From NCBI GenBank assembly GCA_020072905.1, contig JAIQGB010000065.1:1-14693 (forward strand): a stretch of 14,693 bases of DNA. The letters are read 5' to 3'. Source of the stretch: Terriglobia bacterium. GTDB lineage: Bacteria; Acidobacteriota; Terriglobia; UBA7540. The position numbers and the translations under genes were made by a program. This document shows positions 5,227 through 13,028 of this stretch, one piece after another; position 1 is the first letter of the stretch, and the number at the start of each line of letters is the position of its first letter. Under the pieces are notes generated by a model, which saw only the letters and a program-made list of their open reading frames with translations, made no database searches and was not told where the DNA came from.

Positions 5227-5919
5227 TTAGTCCGCGGCTCCTCGATCCGGAGCGGGAGCTGCCCGATTTTCGGGTTGAACGACCTTCTCCGCGGCCATAG
5301 GCTGCGCTGGGCGCGAAGCAGATTGACGCCGCTCGGGGCGGGCATTGGGAGGCGCGGGGCGCGGCACGGGCCGGAAGACGATTTCGGTCTGGACGTTGCC
5401 CATGTCCTGCGCGCTGAGTTCGACGACTTGATCGAAGCCTTCCTGCTTGATGGCGGACTTCGCTTGCACGAACAACTGATGCTGGCGCTCGATGGCCGGT
5501 GGCCCCACAGTTCGTTCGCGCTGGGCGTCGCGTTCCAGACAGATTTCGAGTGGGACATCGAAGAGCAAGGCGACGGCCGGCACGTGGAAACGACGCGCCA
5601 GGTCGAGCAGACTCTTGCGGGCGGCCGCCGTCAGCGCGGTCGAATCCACCACGCAGAGGCGGTTGATGCTCAGCCGCTGTTCCAACAGAAAATGCACCAG
5701 CGCAAAAGCCTCCGTCTGAAAACGCTGGTCTCGCTCGTCGTCGCAGACGAGGGCGCGCGCCTGATCGGAGGAGATGATTTGCGTGGGTCGGAAATGCTTG
5801 GCCGCGAAGGTCGACTTTCCGCAGGCGGCGGGCCCGCACAGCACCACCACGGAGGGCCGGATCAGCCGAATGCTCCTCGAAACGCTTGAAGACTGGGGGG
5901 AATTCATTTCTGTCGCCAT
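5227..5919 (-). CDS. P-loop kinase of the AAA_33 / polynucleotide-kinase-like family
   Basis: A 230-aa ATP-binding protein. The Walker A loop is GPAACGKST at 29-37. It is followed by SSDQARALVCDDERDQ, a pattern typical of the kinase domain of bacterial polynucleotide kinase-phosphatases, then VVDSTALTAAARKSLLDLAR (Walker B-like Asp) and a late arginine/glutamine segment (ERDAQRERTVGPPAIERQ). This matches the stand-alone kinase domain; no phosphatase or ligase domain is attached. The last 50 residues are a disordered, Pro/Ala/Arg-rich tail. A longer frame begins at 6051, but the ATG at 5919 has an AGAGGAG ribosome site about ten bases upstream and fits the family start. Substrate (nucleic acid end, nucleotide or small molecule) cannot be told. 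Confidence 0.8.
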   Translation of the reverse strand: MATEMNSPQSSSVSRSIRLIRPSVVVLCGPAACGKSTFAAKHFRPTQIISSDQARALVCDDERDQRFQTEAFALVHFLLEQRLSINRLCVVDSTALTAAARKSLLDLARRFHVPAVALLFDVPLEICLERDAQRERTVGPPAIERQHQLFVQAKSAIKQEGFDQVVELSAQDMGNVQTEIVFRPVPRPAPPNARPERRQSASRPAQPMAAEKVVQPENRAAPAPDRGAAD

Positions 5920-6053
5920 GATTTCAACTCTCCTCTGGACGTGACGGCTCCGGCAGTTTGCGGCCACCGGAGTGGTTCGGCGAGGTCGGGTCAAGTGGAG
6001 AAGCAACCGTCCGCCGGCGGAGAGCCTTCCCGCGAAATCGCGAGTTCGCAAAG

Positions 6054-7436
6054 TTATGCCGCTTCACTCTTCCCCGACGGGGTCTTGCCGGGGAACGCGG
6101 TGGCTCTCTCCTTCTCGATGGCGGCCAGCATCTCTTCGTTCTTGGAGAATTTGAAGGCGGGCAAATTGCGGGCCTTGGCCTGGGCTTCCTCGGCACGGGC
6201 CAGCAACTTGACCGCATCCTTGTTGACGAATTGCCGATTCTTGCGGGCAAGCTCTTTCGCGATCTCGGCGGCGGCCGGCGCAGTCTTCTTTGCCGCCGCC
6301 TCGAGATATTTCAGCACGTAGGTGCAGCCCTGCTCGGCATCGAAGCGGGCCTTGCCCACCAATCCGTCGCTGGCCTTGCGCGCCCAGCCCACTACGAATT
6401 GGCCTTCGAGCACTTTGCCTGTCTGCGGGTCGAAAACTTCGTAAGCGGCGCGCTCCGCGTCCGACGAGTCGGGATTGGTGAGATAGCTGCCCTTTTCATA
6501 CGGCAGACCCAGCGCCGGGTCCACGACGTCTCCGATAGCAAAAATCAGGGTGTCGAAGTCGAGGTCAATGGTCTGGTCAGTGGATTTCGAAACCGTAGTG
6601 TCGCCCTTGCGGAGGAGCAGGTTCTCGATCACCGTCAGCCGGCTGATGCGTCCCTGAGCATCCGGCTTGACGGCGCAGGGGGAAGTGAGGAACCGGAACG
6701 TCAACCGGCCCTCTGCCGGACGGCTGGCCGCTTTCTTCAGCCAGGGGAATGATGTGTCGGACACTTTCGAGATTTCCTGGTCGCAAGCCCGGATGCGCTC
6801 CTCCACGCGGCGAAGCTCGTCCTGCAGGGCCTGGCGGTCGAGGTGCATCTCAATGTGGTCGAATTCCTTTTCGTCGAACTTCACCTCGAAGGGACCGCGG
6901 CGCGCGATCACCATGACTTCCTCGGGCTTCTTGCCGGGCATGTCCTGCAGCAACCAGCGAGCGATATCGACCATCACGTTACCCATGCCGATGATCGCTA
7001 CGCGCCGGCCGGACGAGAAATCCATGGAGGTGAACGGAGGGAGCTGGTTGTAGTTGAAAACGTAATCCTTCGCGGAATACAGCCCCTTCGATTCTTCGCC
7101 CGGCAGGCCCAGCTTCTTGGTCCCCTGCGCGCCGACGGAATAGACCACGGCCGATGGATTCCACTGCTGCAATTCTCCGATGCTCAGCGCGGCGTTATTG
7201 CTGACCGGAACGTTGCCGAAATAGTGCAGGTTGGGCATCTCCAGGAATTTGAAGAACTGCTTCCGCAGGCCGGCCTTCATGTGGAATTTCTGGGGGTAAA
7301 TGCCATACTCGGCGAGCCCGCCGGGTTTGATGTCGCGATTGAAGACCACCACTTCATAGCCCGCAGTCGCAATTTTCCGCGCCGCAAAAAGGCCTGCCGG
7401 ACCTGCACCAATCACAAACACCGTCCCTAGATCCAC
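6054..7436 (-). CDS. Ferredoxin-NADP reductase, adrenodoxin-reductase / FprA type
   Basis: About 460 aa, FAD flavoprotein that should pass electrons between NADPH and a ferredoxin. FAD loop GAGPAG at 10-15; the following PGGLAEYGIYP segment matches the PxxGLxRYGVAP signature region of the family. The NADPH loop IIGMGNVMVDIAR at 148-160 corresponds to GQGNVALDVAR in adrenodoxin reductases. The C-terminal FAD segment VVGWARKASDGLVGKARFDAE is also typical. A charged helix around 200-220 and a Lys/Ala/Glu-rich C-terminal tail (about 375-460) are extra to the family core. The frame extends to a TTG at 7454, but GGAGGT at 7446-7441 points to the GTG at 7436. No ferredoxin gene is in the window, so the partner is unknown. 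Confidence 0.85.
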   Translation of the reverse strand: MDLGTVFVIGAGPAGLFAARKIATAGYEVVVFNRDIKPGGLAEYGIYPQKFHMKAGLRKQFFKFLEMPNLHYFGNVPVSNNAALSIGELQQWNPSAVVYSVGAQGTKKLGLPGEESKGLYSAKDYVFNYNQLPPFTSMDFSSGRRVAIIGMGNVMVDIARWLLQDMPGKKPEEVMVIARRGPFEVKFDEKEFDHIEMHLDRQALQDELRRVEERIRACDQEISKVSDTSFPWLKKAASRPAEGRLTFRFLTSPCAVKPDAQGRISRLTVIENLLLRKGDTTVSKSTDQTIDLDFDTLIFAIGDVVDPALGLPYEKGSYLTNPDSSDAERAAYEVFDPQTGKVLEGQFVVGWARKASDGLVGKARFDAEQGCTYVLKYLEAAAKKTAPAAAEIAKELARKNRQFVNKDAVKLLARAEEAQAKARNLPAFKFSKNEEMLAAIEKERATAFPGKTPSGKSEAA

Positions 7437-7790
7437 CAAGACCTCCTCTCCCAAGCATTCAGCGGCGATCTGCTACCACGGTATGCGTGAACTCGAATTA
7501 ACCTGTCCTGTTTTCAATCACTTCGTCATCCCAGCCCACTCTCACAGACTAACAAATTCCACCGCAGTCTTAAAGACATTTCGTCACTTTGCTGGGCAAA
7601 TAGGCACACATGAGCGCTGGAAAAGCACTTTGGGGGCCAACCGACGGACAGGATGGCGCTCCCGTGAATTGGACGCCGTATGGCCCCCGGTGTTTTTCCC
7701 GCCGCCCCCCGGTTGGAGGCTGACTTCGGTTATACTGGGTCGTGGCTGACATGCTCTCTGGGCCCGACTGAGTGCCCAACGAGGTCGTGC
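7437..7790. other. Divergent intergenic region between reductase and receiver-like gene
   Basis: 354 bases with no supported gene. It should contain promoters in both directions. A TATACT box at 7731-7736 could be the -10 of the rightward gene, but no matching -35 lies 16-18 bases upstream. A small palindrome GTCTTAAAGAC is at 7567-7577. Short ORFs across it lack ribosome sites and recognisable motifs. Confidence 0.5.
7441..7446 (-). promoter_or_regulatory. Ribosome binding site that decides the reductase start
   Basis: GGAGGT on the minus strand stands four bases before GTG (7436-7434). The upstream TTG at 7454 lies before this site and has no SD of its own, so the GTG start is preferred. 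Confidence 0.6.
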
Positions 7791-8171
7791 ATGATTATCG
7801 TCGTGGTGGAGGATTTGCTTTTCCTCTCCAAGATTCAACAGACCGCGCAGAAGGTCAGCATTCCGATTGAAGCGGTGGATCCGGCCAAGGTTGAGGAGCG
7901 AGCTCGGGCCACATCCGCAAAGGCAATCATTGTTGATCTGAACAACCGCTCCGGCAGCGCTGTGGAGCTGGTGAGAACTCTCAAAGCCCATTCAGCCACA
8001 CGAGGAATCCCTGTCACAGGGTTCCTTTCTCACGTGCAAGCTGACTTGGCTGCCGCGGCGCACGCCGCGGGATGCGATCGCGTCTTGGCCAGATCAGCGT
8101 TGACACGAGAATTGCCTGAGCTTCTGAAGGCCCTGGAGCATGGGGCGCCGATAGCCATTGAGGGCGCATGA
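7791..8171 (+). CDS. Receiver-like (CheY-fold) protein, single domain, degenerate
   Basis: 126 aa with the pattern of a response-regulator receiver and nothing else attached. The first strand IIVVVEDLLFL carries the acidic pair E7/D8, IIVDLN holds the likely phospho-acceptor D49, and S80 (GFLSH) occupies the switch Ser/Thr position. The lysine normally near the end of strand 5 is replaced (LARSAL, R101), so canonical phosphorylation chemistry is doubtful. There is no histidine kinase nearby. The frame is open from 7680, but the ATG at 7791 follows GAGG with seven bases spacing and begins the fold exactly. bioY follows after 64 bases on the same strand, probably in one transcript. It may be a phosphorylation-independent adaptor. 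Confidence 0.75.
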   Translation: MIIVVVEDLLFLSKIQQTAQKVSIPIEAVDPAKVEERARATSAKAIIVDLNNRSGSAVELVRTLKAHSATRGIPVTGFLSHVQADLAAAAHAAGCDRVLARSALTRELPELLKALEHGAPIAIEGA

Positions 8172-8235
8172 AGCTGCGCCCAGAAAAGTCCGACGGGTCT
8201 GAAGGTACGAACCAACTACGATTGTCGGAACGCTC

Positions 8236-8820
8236 ATGAATCAAACAACGTCCAATGTCCTCGTTGATACTTTTTCCGCCAAACGCAGCATCGGCAAGGA
8301 TGCCCTCTGGATTGTCGGCTTCAGCTTGCTAACGGCCCTGATGGCGCAGATCGAGATTCCTTTGCCCTTCACTCCCGTGCCGCTGACCGGCCAGACGTTC
8401 GCCGTCTTGCTGAGCGGCGCCGTACTGGGCTGCCGACGGGGATTCCTGAGTCAGGCTGCATATCTCGCCGCGGGCGCGGTCGGGATGCCGGTTTTTGCGG
8501 GCGGCGCGTCAACTGCGCTCCATCTGCTCGGCCCCACGGGCGGTTATTTGTGGAGCTTCCCGATTGCCGCCGGGCTGCTGGGCTGGTTGGTTGAGCGAGG
8601 CGCTGGCCGCCACGCATGGAAGATGGCCGTGTCGCTGGCTGGCTGCGACGCGCTGATTTTGGCCTGCGGCGCCGCGTGGCTGGGCAGCCTCTTTGGTCTA
8701 CCGGCCCGCCAAGCGTGGCTCCTGGGCTTCTATCCCTTCCTGGTCGGAGATGTCCTGAAGGTGTGCCTGGTCGGGGCCACTTTGCCGCGCCTGCTTCGCC
8801 GCTATGAAAACTCCCCATGA
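8236..8820 (+). CDS. bioY: BioY, substrate-binding (S) component of the biotin ECF transporter
   Basis: 194-aa hydrophobic protein with about six membrane segments. The family signature PFTPVPLTGQTF at 44-55, LLSGAVLGCRRGFLSQAAYLAAGAVGMPVF, and the GPTGGYLWSFPIAAGLLGWL segment are all present. The last part GFYPFLVGDVLKVCLVGATL matches the BioY C-terminal helix. BioY binds biotin in the membrane and works with EcfT and an ATPase (BioN/BioM); those genes are not in this window, so it probably uses a shared energy module elsewhere or works alone. I did not see a BirA operator upstream. The start ATG at 8236 has only a weak ribosome site. Confidence 0.95.
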   Translation: MNQTTSNVLVDTFSAKRSIGKDALWIVGFSLLTALMAQIEIPLPFTPVPLTGQTFAVLLSGAVLGCRRGFLSQAAYLAAGAVGMPVFAGGASTALHLLGPTGGYLWSFPIAAGLLGWLVERGAGRHAWKMAVSLAGCDALILACGAAWLGSLFGLPARQAWLLGFYPFLVGDVLKVCLVGATLPRLLRRYENSP

Positions 8821-8994
8821 TGGTCCCTGCAATCCCCGGCCTTACATGCCCCGAGCGGCCATGGCAAGTGGTAATATACTACCTGCTCAGTTGACCCAGG
8901 TTCGGTTCCGCTCGCCGGCCGACGATGAGCGCCACTCAAGCTTCACCTCCGTCGCAATGGAGGACTCGAACGGGAAGCAGGCATCCACGAGCCC

Positions 8995-9003
8995 GAGAGG
9001 AGG
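8995..9003 (+). promoter_or_regulatory. Ribosome binding site that decides the zinc-ribbon gene start
   Basis: GAGAGGAGG is five bases... closely upstream (four bases) of ATG 9008, where the protein begins directly with its zinc ribbon (MARFCTLCG). The frame is open back to an ATG at 8804 inside bioY, but that extension is not family-like and has no such site. Confidence 0.75.
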
Positions 9004-9007
9004 CAAC

Positions 9008-9721
9008 ATGGCCCGGTTCTGCACGCTTTGTGGTTCGCCAGTGCCGGACGGAATGAGCTTCTGCACGAATTGCGGCGGGCAGGTAGCCACGCCCTCCATC
9101 ACTCCGGAGGCCAGCACGCCTGTCGTCGCTAGCCCCGTTCCGATGGGTCCTGCCGCGCCAGCGACGCCGACACCGGCGGTTGCACCCGCCAAAAAGACAA
9201 GCCCAGTCGTGAAGATTATCCTCGTCGTGGTCGCCTTCTTCGCCTTCGTCACCGCGGCAGGCATCGGGACCTGCGTGTACATCGGCTACCGCGCCAAACG
9301 GGCGGTAGAGCAAAGGGTCCAGATGGAAGAGGGCGGCAAATCTTTCAAGATCCAAACACCCCAGGGAGAAATCAAACTCGGCGAGCAGCCGACGAAGGAA
9401 AGCGACACAGTTGCCGGAGTCCCCATCTACCCCGGTGCGACGGCACTCCAGGGGGGCGCGCAATTCTCCCTCGGCGACAAGCTCCAGATCGGTGGGCAGG
9501 ATTTCCTCACTGCCGATCCCGTGAACAAAGTCGTCGATTTCTACAATGAAAAGTATGGGTCGAAGCTGAGCATTGCTGAAAACGCTGGGCACTACCGGCT
9601 GGCCATCGAATCGCGCGACGAGCAGCACGCCGGCGTCGTGACCATCGATGTGTTCGCGGATGAGGAATCGGGAAAAACCAAAATTACCATGGCGCACATG
9701 GGTGGAATGAAACAACCGTGA
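9008..9721 (+). CDS. Zinc-ribbon, single-pass membrane protein
   Basis: 237 aa. An N-terminal zinc ribbon has C5/C8 and C19/C22 (CTLC, CTNC). A Pro/Ala/Thr-rich linker (about 26-62) follows, then one membrane span (about 67-93, VVKIILVVVAFFAFVTAAG) and a C-terminal domain of about 140 residues. The short cytoplasmic ribbon and long outer domain fit a tail facing the periplasm. The outer domain has VAGVPIYPGATAL, a motif that occurs in several uncharacterised bacterial surface proteins, and ends FADEESGKTKITMAHMGG. The exact function is unknown. Its stop codon overlaps the GTG start of the HEAT-repeat gene (GTGA), so the two are almost certainly co-translated and may act together at the envelope. 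Confidence 0.82.
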   Translation: MARFCTLCGSPVPDGMSFCTNCGGQVATPSITPEASTPVVASPVPMGPAAPATPTPAVAPAKKTSPVVKIILVVVAFFAFVTAAGIGTCVYIGYRAKRAVEQRVQMEEGGKSFKIQTPQGEIKLGEQPTKESDTVAGVPIYPGATALQGGAQFSLGDKLQIGGQDFLTADPVNKVVDFYNEKYGSKLSIAENAGHYRLAIESRDEQHAGVVTIDVFADEESGKTKITMAHMGGMKQP

Positions 9722-11031
9722 AACCTCGCAAGCTTCTCTTCGCCTCCCTCTGCGTTGGAATGTTGCTGCTGCGGCCGCCCCTGGCGCTCACGCAGACCGC
9801 TGGGGAGGCACAGGGCCTGAACAACCCCGACGCCAACCAGCGCGCCAAGGCAGCGCGCGAAGTGGCGAAGAGCAGCGACCCCTCTTCCATTGAAACGCTC
9901 GCTAAGCTCCTCAACGATTCCAGCCCCAAGGTTCGCCGCGAAGCCGTCCTCGGCCTGTCGTCAATTCGTTCTTCCCAGGTGATTGACCCTCTCATCGCCG
10001 CGACCCGAGACCAGGATGAAAAGGTGAGGTCCCTCGCCATCGAGGGACTGGCAGGATATTACACGGGTGAAGGGCCGCGCGCAGGGCTTGTCGGCATCTG
10101 GCAAAAGACGTGGCAGCGTGCGCGGAGGCGGTTCGTCGAAGAAAACCTCCGGGTTGATCCTGGCGTGCCCGTTGACGACAAGGTTGTGGCGGCTCTCGTC
10201 GCGGCTCTCAATGACATCGCTTTGATCGGCCCCGCGCGCGAGGCCGCTGGCGCGCTGGGAATCCTGCTCGCCCAGAAAGCCGTTCCTGACCTCGTCAAAG
10301 CCGCCTACTCCCCCAATGTTGCACTGGCCGTCGAAGCGCTGAACGCCCTCGGCAAAATCCAGGACCGCTGCGTCGGGCCGCAACTCGTGAACCTGCTCGA
10401 TTCACAGAGTAAGGACGTCAAGCGCCAGGCAGCGGTCACGGTCGGCATCCTGAAAGCTCAGGAGGCGGTCGCCAAGTTGCAGGCGATGTACGAGAACAGC
10501 CCCGACAGAGCCACGCGCGCCAGGGCGCTCGAAGGCTTGGCCTACCTGGGCAATCCGGCGTCGGTGCCCATCTTTCACAGGGCGCTTTGGAGTTCCGAGG
10601 ACGAGCTTCGCATCTACGGCGCAGAGGGCCTGGGCCGCGCCGGACAGACCAGTGCTCTGGATGACCTCGCAAAGGCCGTCCTGGCGGACAAGAATGCGGA
10701 GGCCCGCTTGGCCATCGATTTCGCGATCACGAGTCTCGGCAAGATAGATCACCTCAGCGACCTGGTTGCAGAACTCGACTCGCGCCTGCGGGGTGATGCC
10801 GCCCAAGCCTACCTTGTGGAGCTGGCCCGCCAGCCCGGGTTCCTCCCCCGCCTCTATCCATTTCTGGATAGCGAAAGAGAAGGAGTGCGGCGCGGACTGT
10901 GCACCGTGCTCATGTACGCCGGAGACAAATCGAGCATCGCTCACCTCGAGAAGCTCTCACAGGACAAGAACACAGACGTCGCCACCGAAGCGCTGCGCGC
11001 CCTTCGCGCGGTTCGCCTGCGGGCCGGATAA
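9718..11031 (+). CDS. Exported HEAT-repeat protein
   Basis: 437 aa. A signal peptide covers about residues 1-25 (basic MKPRK, hydrophobic LLFASLCVGMLLL, then PPLALTQTA). The rest is a string of HEAT-like helical pairs with the usual pattern of paired helices ending in V-R-x-x-A-x-x-A-L (for example VRREAVLGLSSI, VKRQAAVTVGIL, DVATEALRALRAV). An insertion around 110-145 (GLVGIWQKTWQRARRRF) interrupts the repeats. HEAT solenoids bind proteins; no catalytic residues are seen. It begins with GTG at 9718, overlapping the stop of the zinc-ribbon gene by four bases. It probably acts in the periplasm beside that membrane protein. Exact partner unknown. Confidence 0.85.
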   Translation: MKPRKLLFASLCVGMLLLRPPLALTQTAGEAQGLNNPDANQRAKAAREVAKSSDPSSIETLAKLLNDSSPKVRREAVLGLSSIRSSQVIDPLIAATRDQDEKVRSLAIEGLAGYYTGEGPRAGLVGIWQKTWQRARRRFVEENLRVDPGVPVDDKVVAALVAALNDIALIGPAREAAGALGILLAQKAVPDLVKAAYSPNVALAVEALNALGKIQDRCVGPQLVNLLDSQSKDVKRQAAVTVGILKAQEAVAKLQAMYENSPDRATRARALEGLAYLGNPASVPIFHRALWSSEDELRIYGAEGLGRAGQTSALDDLAKAVLADKNAEARLAIDFAITSLGKIDHLSDLVAELDSRLRGDAAQAYLVELARQPGFLPRLYPFLDSEREGVRRGLCTVLMYAGDKSSIAHLEKLSQDKNTDVATEALRALRAVRLRAG

Positions 11032-11105
11032 GATTCCGCGCGGCGACTGCCGAGGCCAATTTCCCGGAGCGACCCGCTACCTGGAGAACTCAGGCATCGG
11101 CCGAT

Positions 11106-11134
11106 TTGTTCGGGTCGGCGAGGTGTGATAAAAT
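11106..11134 (+). promoter_or_regulatory. Extended -10 promoter of mqnD
   Basis: TTGTTC (11106-11111) and TAAAAT (11129-11134) are 17 bases apart, and TGA directly before TAAAAT gives an extended -10 (TGN). Transcription would begin near 11141, downstream of the GTG at 11125 that opens the longest frame, so translation must start later. Confidence 0.6.
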
Positions 11135-11181
11135 TGAGGGTTTCAGCTCAAGGGCAAACTGCGGTTGAGGGGTTCACGTCT

Positions 11182-12051
11182 TTGTCGTCTGCCCGCAAAG
11201 TGGAGGCCGCACGCCTGCGTCCAGTCGAATTGAAGCTCGCGCATAGTCCCGACTCGGACGACGCTTTCATGTTCTACGCTCTGGCCACCGGGAAGGTCCG
11301 GACTGGCAACTGTAAGCTGCAGCACGTGCTGGAGGATATCGAAACACTCAACCAAAAGGCCCAGCAAGAGGTTTACGACATCACGGCGATTTCGTTCCAC
11401 GCCTACGCGTATCTCGCCGACCGTTACCTGCTGCTGCCCTGCGGAGCCAGCTTCGGCGACCGCTACGGCCCGATCCTCGTCGCGCGGGGCCGCATGACGC
11501 GCGCCGGCCTGCGGGGCAAGAGAGTGGCCGTGCCCGGAAAGCTGACGACGGCCTATCTGGTTCTCAGACTGTACGAACCGGAGTTCGAGGCCGTCGTGAC
11601 GCCCTTCGACCAGATTCTGGCGCGCGTCGCGAGCGGTGAAACCGACGCCGGCGTGGTGATCCACGAAGGGCAGTTGACCTACGCGCGTGAGGGCCTGAGC
11701 AAGGTGGTTGACCTGGGTGAATGGTGGCACAAGGAAACCGGCTTGCCGCTTCCTCTGGGCGGCAACGCCATTCGCCGCGCGCTCGACCGCCAGGTGATTC
11801 AACAGGTGGCGAAAATCTTGAAGGAAAGCATTGAATACGGGTTCGATCACCGCGAGGAGGCGCTAGACTACGCCTTGCATTTTGGCCGCGGCCTTGATGC
11901 CCACACCGCCGACAAATTCGTGTCGATGTACGTGAACGAGTGGACGCTCGATTACGGCGAGCGCGGGCGACAGGCCGTGCAGACACTGCTCGACCGCGGC
12001 TTCGAGAAGGGTGTGTTGCCCCACCGGGTTCAAGCGGAATTTGTGGAATAG
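11182..12051 (+). CDS. mqnD: 1,4-dihydroxy-6-naphthoate synthase (MqnD), futalosine menaquinone pathway
   Basis: About 289 aa. MqnD converts cyclic dehypoxanthinyl futalosine to 1,4-dihydroxy-6-naphthoate for menaquinone. Family segments in order: EDIETLNQKA (51-60), AVPGKLTTAY (116-125), IHEGQLTY with the catalytic-base histidine H161, VVDLGEWWHKETGLPLPLGG, and MYVNEWTLDYGERG. The first motif is SPDSDDAFMF instead of the common SPCPNDTF. The frame is open from GTG 11125, but that codon overlaps a promoter. TTG 11182 has a TGAGGGG ribosome site nine bases upstream and is preferred; GTG 11200 is another option. No other mqn gene is in the window. MqnA is a related fold, but the IHE/TY and TGLPLPLG segments favour MqnD. 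Confidence 0.88.
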   Translation: MSSARKVEAARLRPVELKLAHSPDSDDAFMFYALATGKVRTGNCKLQHVLEDIETLNQKAQQEVYDITAISFHAYAYLADRYLLLPCGASFGDRYGPILVARGRMTRAGLRGKRVAVPGKLTTAYLVLRLYEPEFEAVVTPFDQILARVASGETDAGVVIHEGQLTYAREGLSKVVDLGEWWHKETGLPLPLGGNAIRRALDRQVIQQVAKILKESIEYGFDHREEALDYALHFGRGLDAHTADKFVSMYVNEWTLDYGERGRQAVQTLLDRGFEKGVLPHRVQAEFVE

Positions 12052-12131
12052 CCGCGAGGGCTGTGGCGCGGGGTCCAGAGTCTCGGGCAGCCGATAGAGA
12101 AAAGGAACGAGTTCAGGGGAAGCCATCTTCA

Positions 12132-13028
12132 ATGGAACTAATTCTGACAAATCACAGCAGCTATCCCCGCATCGGCGACGGTACCGATCACCAGCTTCTT
12201 CGCCGCACCATCGCGCAGTGGGAAAAGGGTGAGAAGACGGACGCGGATTTGCGCGCGGCCGAAGATCGCATGACGGAGCTGGCGCTCGGCGATCAGATTG
12301 TAGCCGGCCTGGAAATCGTCACCGACGGGCAGATCCGCTGGTACGATACCATTTCCCACCTAGCCGGAAAGCTCCAGGGAATCCGCATCAACGGCCTGCT
12401 GCGCTTCTTCGACACGAACACTTATTTCCGCCAGCCGGTGGTGCATGGCGCCATAGAACGTACGAAGCCGTTGCTGGTCGGCGATTTTGAATTCGCGAAG
12501 GGCAAGTCTTCACAACCTGTCAAACCTGTTCTGACGGGCCCGGTGACACTGGCCCGACACTCTATCGAGGAAAACGGCAAGGCCGGAAGTTTCGAGCGAC
12601 TCGTCGAAAGTTACACCGCCGCATTGACTCCGGAAGTCGCCGCGCTGGCCGCGGCCGGCGCCGGACTGATTCAGATTGATGAGCCTTCGCTGCTCAAGTA
12701 TTCCGCAGACCTGCCCCAGGCAGCACGCAGCCTGAAGGCCTTCGGCGCGGCAAAGGGAAGCAGCCAGCCGATGCTCGCCGTATACTTCGGAGACGCCACC
12801 GGCAGCGCCAAGCCGCTCGCGCTGGGGCTCGTGGACGGGCGCAACACTCGCCTCGAAGACACACGCACGGTCGCCGGGCAGTTGGAAAAGATCGGGCGCT
12901 GCCTGGGTTCGGCGCGTGCCTGGCTATCGCCTTCCTGCGGCTTCGAATATTTGCCGCGCGACCGGGCACAATTGAAGCTCAGGCACCTCCGAACCATTCG
13001 CAGAGAATTCTTGGGGAGCGCGGAATGA
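12132..13028 (+). CDS. MetE N-terminal-domain-like barrel protein (half of a split MetE)
   Basis: 298 aa, a cobalamin-independent methionine synthase type barrel. NHSSYPRIG near the start, VTDGQIRWYDTISHL, FRQPVV, KPVLTGPVTLARHS and IQIDEPSLLKY match the N-terminal half of MetE, which resembles the catalytic half but does not bind zinc. At the place of the zinc motif HxC it has LAVYFGD, and only one cysteine remains at the last ligand site (SPSCGF), so it should not be catalytic alone. Start ATG 12132 was chosen over the open frame from 11940, which lies inside mqnD. Its TGA overlaps the ATG of the next gene (ATGA). The pair resembles the split MetE of some archaea, where the N-like half is a separate gene. 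Confidence 0.85.
   Translation: MELILTNHSSYPRIGDGTDHQLLRRTIAQWEKGEKTDADLRAAEDRMTELALGDQIVAGLEIVTDGQIRWYDTISHLAGKLQGIRINGLLRFFDTNTYFRQPVVHGAIERTKPLLVGDFEFAKGKSSQPVKPVLTGPVTLARHSIEENGKAGSFERLVESYTAALTPEVAALAAAGAGLIQIDEPSLLKYSADLPQAARSLKAFGAAKGSSQPMLAVYFGDATGSAKPLALGLVDGRNTRLEDTRTVAGQLEKIGRCLGSARAWLSPSCGFEYLPRDRAQLKLRHLRTIRREFLGSAE

Noticed and set aside
4661..5839. 392-codon minus-strand frame covering the 133-aa gene and the kinase
   Set aside because: Composition is Arg/Ala/Ser-rich and it overlaps the kinase in another frame; this is a GC-rich shadow.
6010..6021. 12-bp palindrome TCCGCCGGCGGA between kinase and reductase genes
   Set aside because: Such GC palindromes are common by chance in GC-rich DNA and no T-run follows on either strand.
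7731..7736. TATACT as -10 of the receiver-bioY transcript
   Set aside because: No acceptable -35 at 16-18 bases and no extended -10.
11940..12131. Upstream extension of the MetE N-like gene
   Set aside because: Lies in mqnD in another frame and does not resemble MetE; the family start matches ATG 12132.
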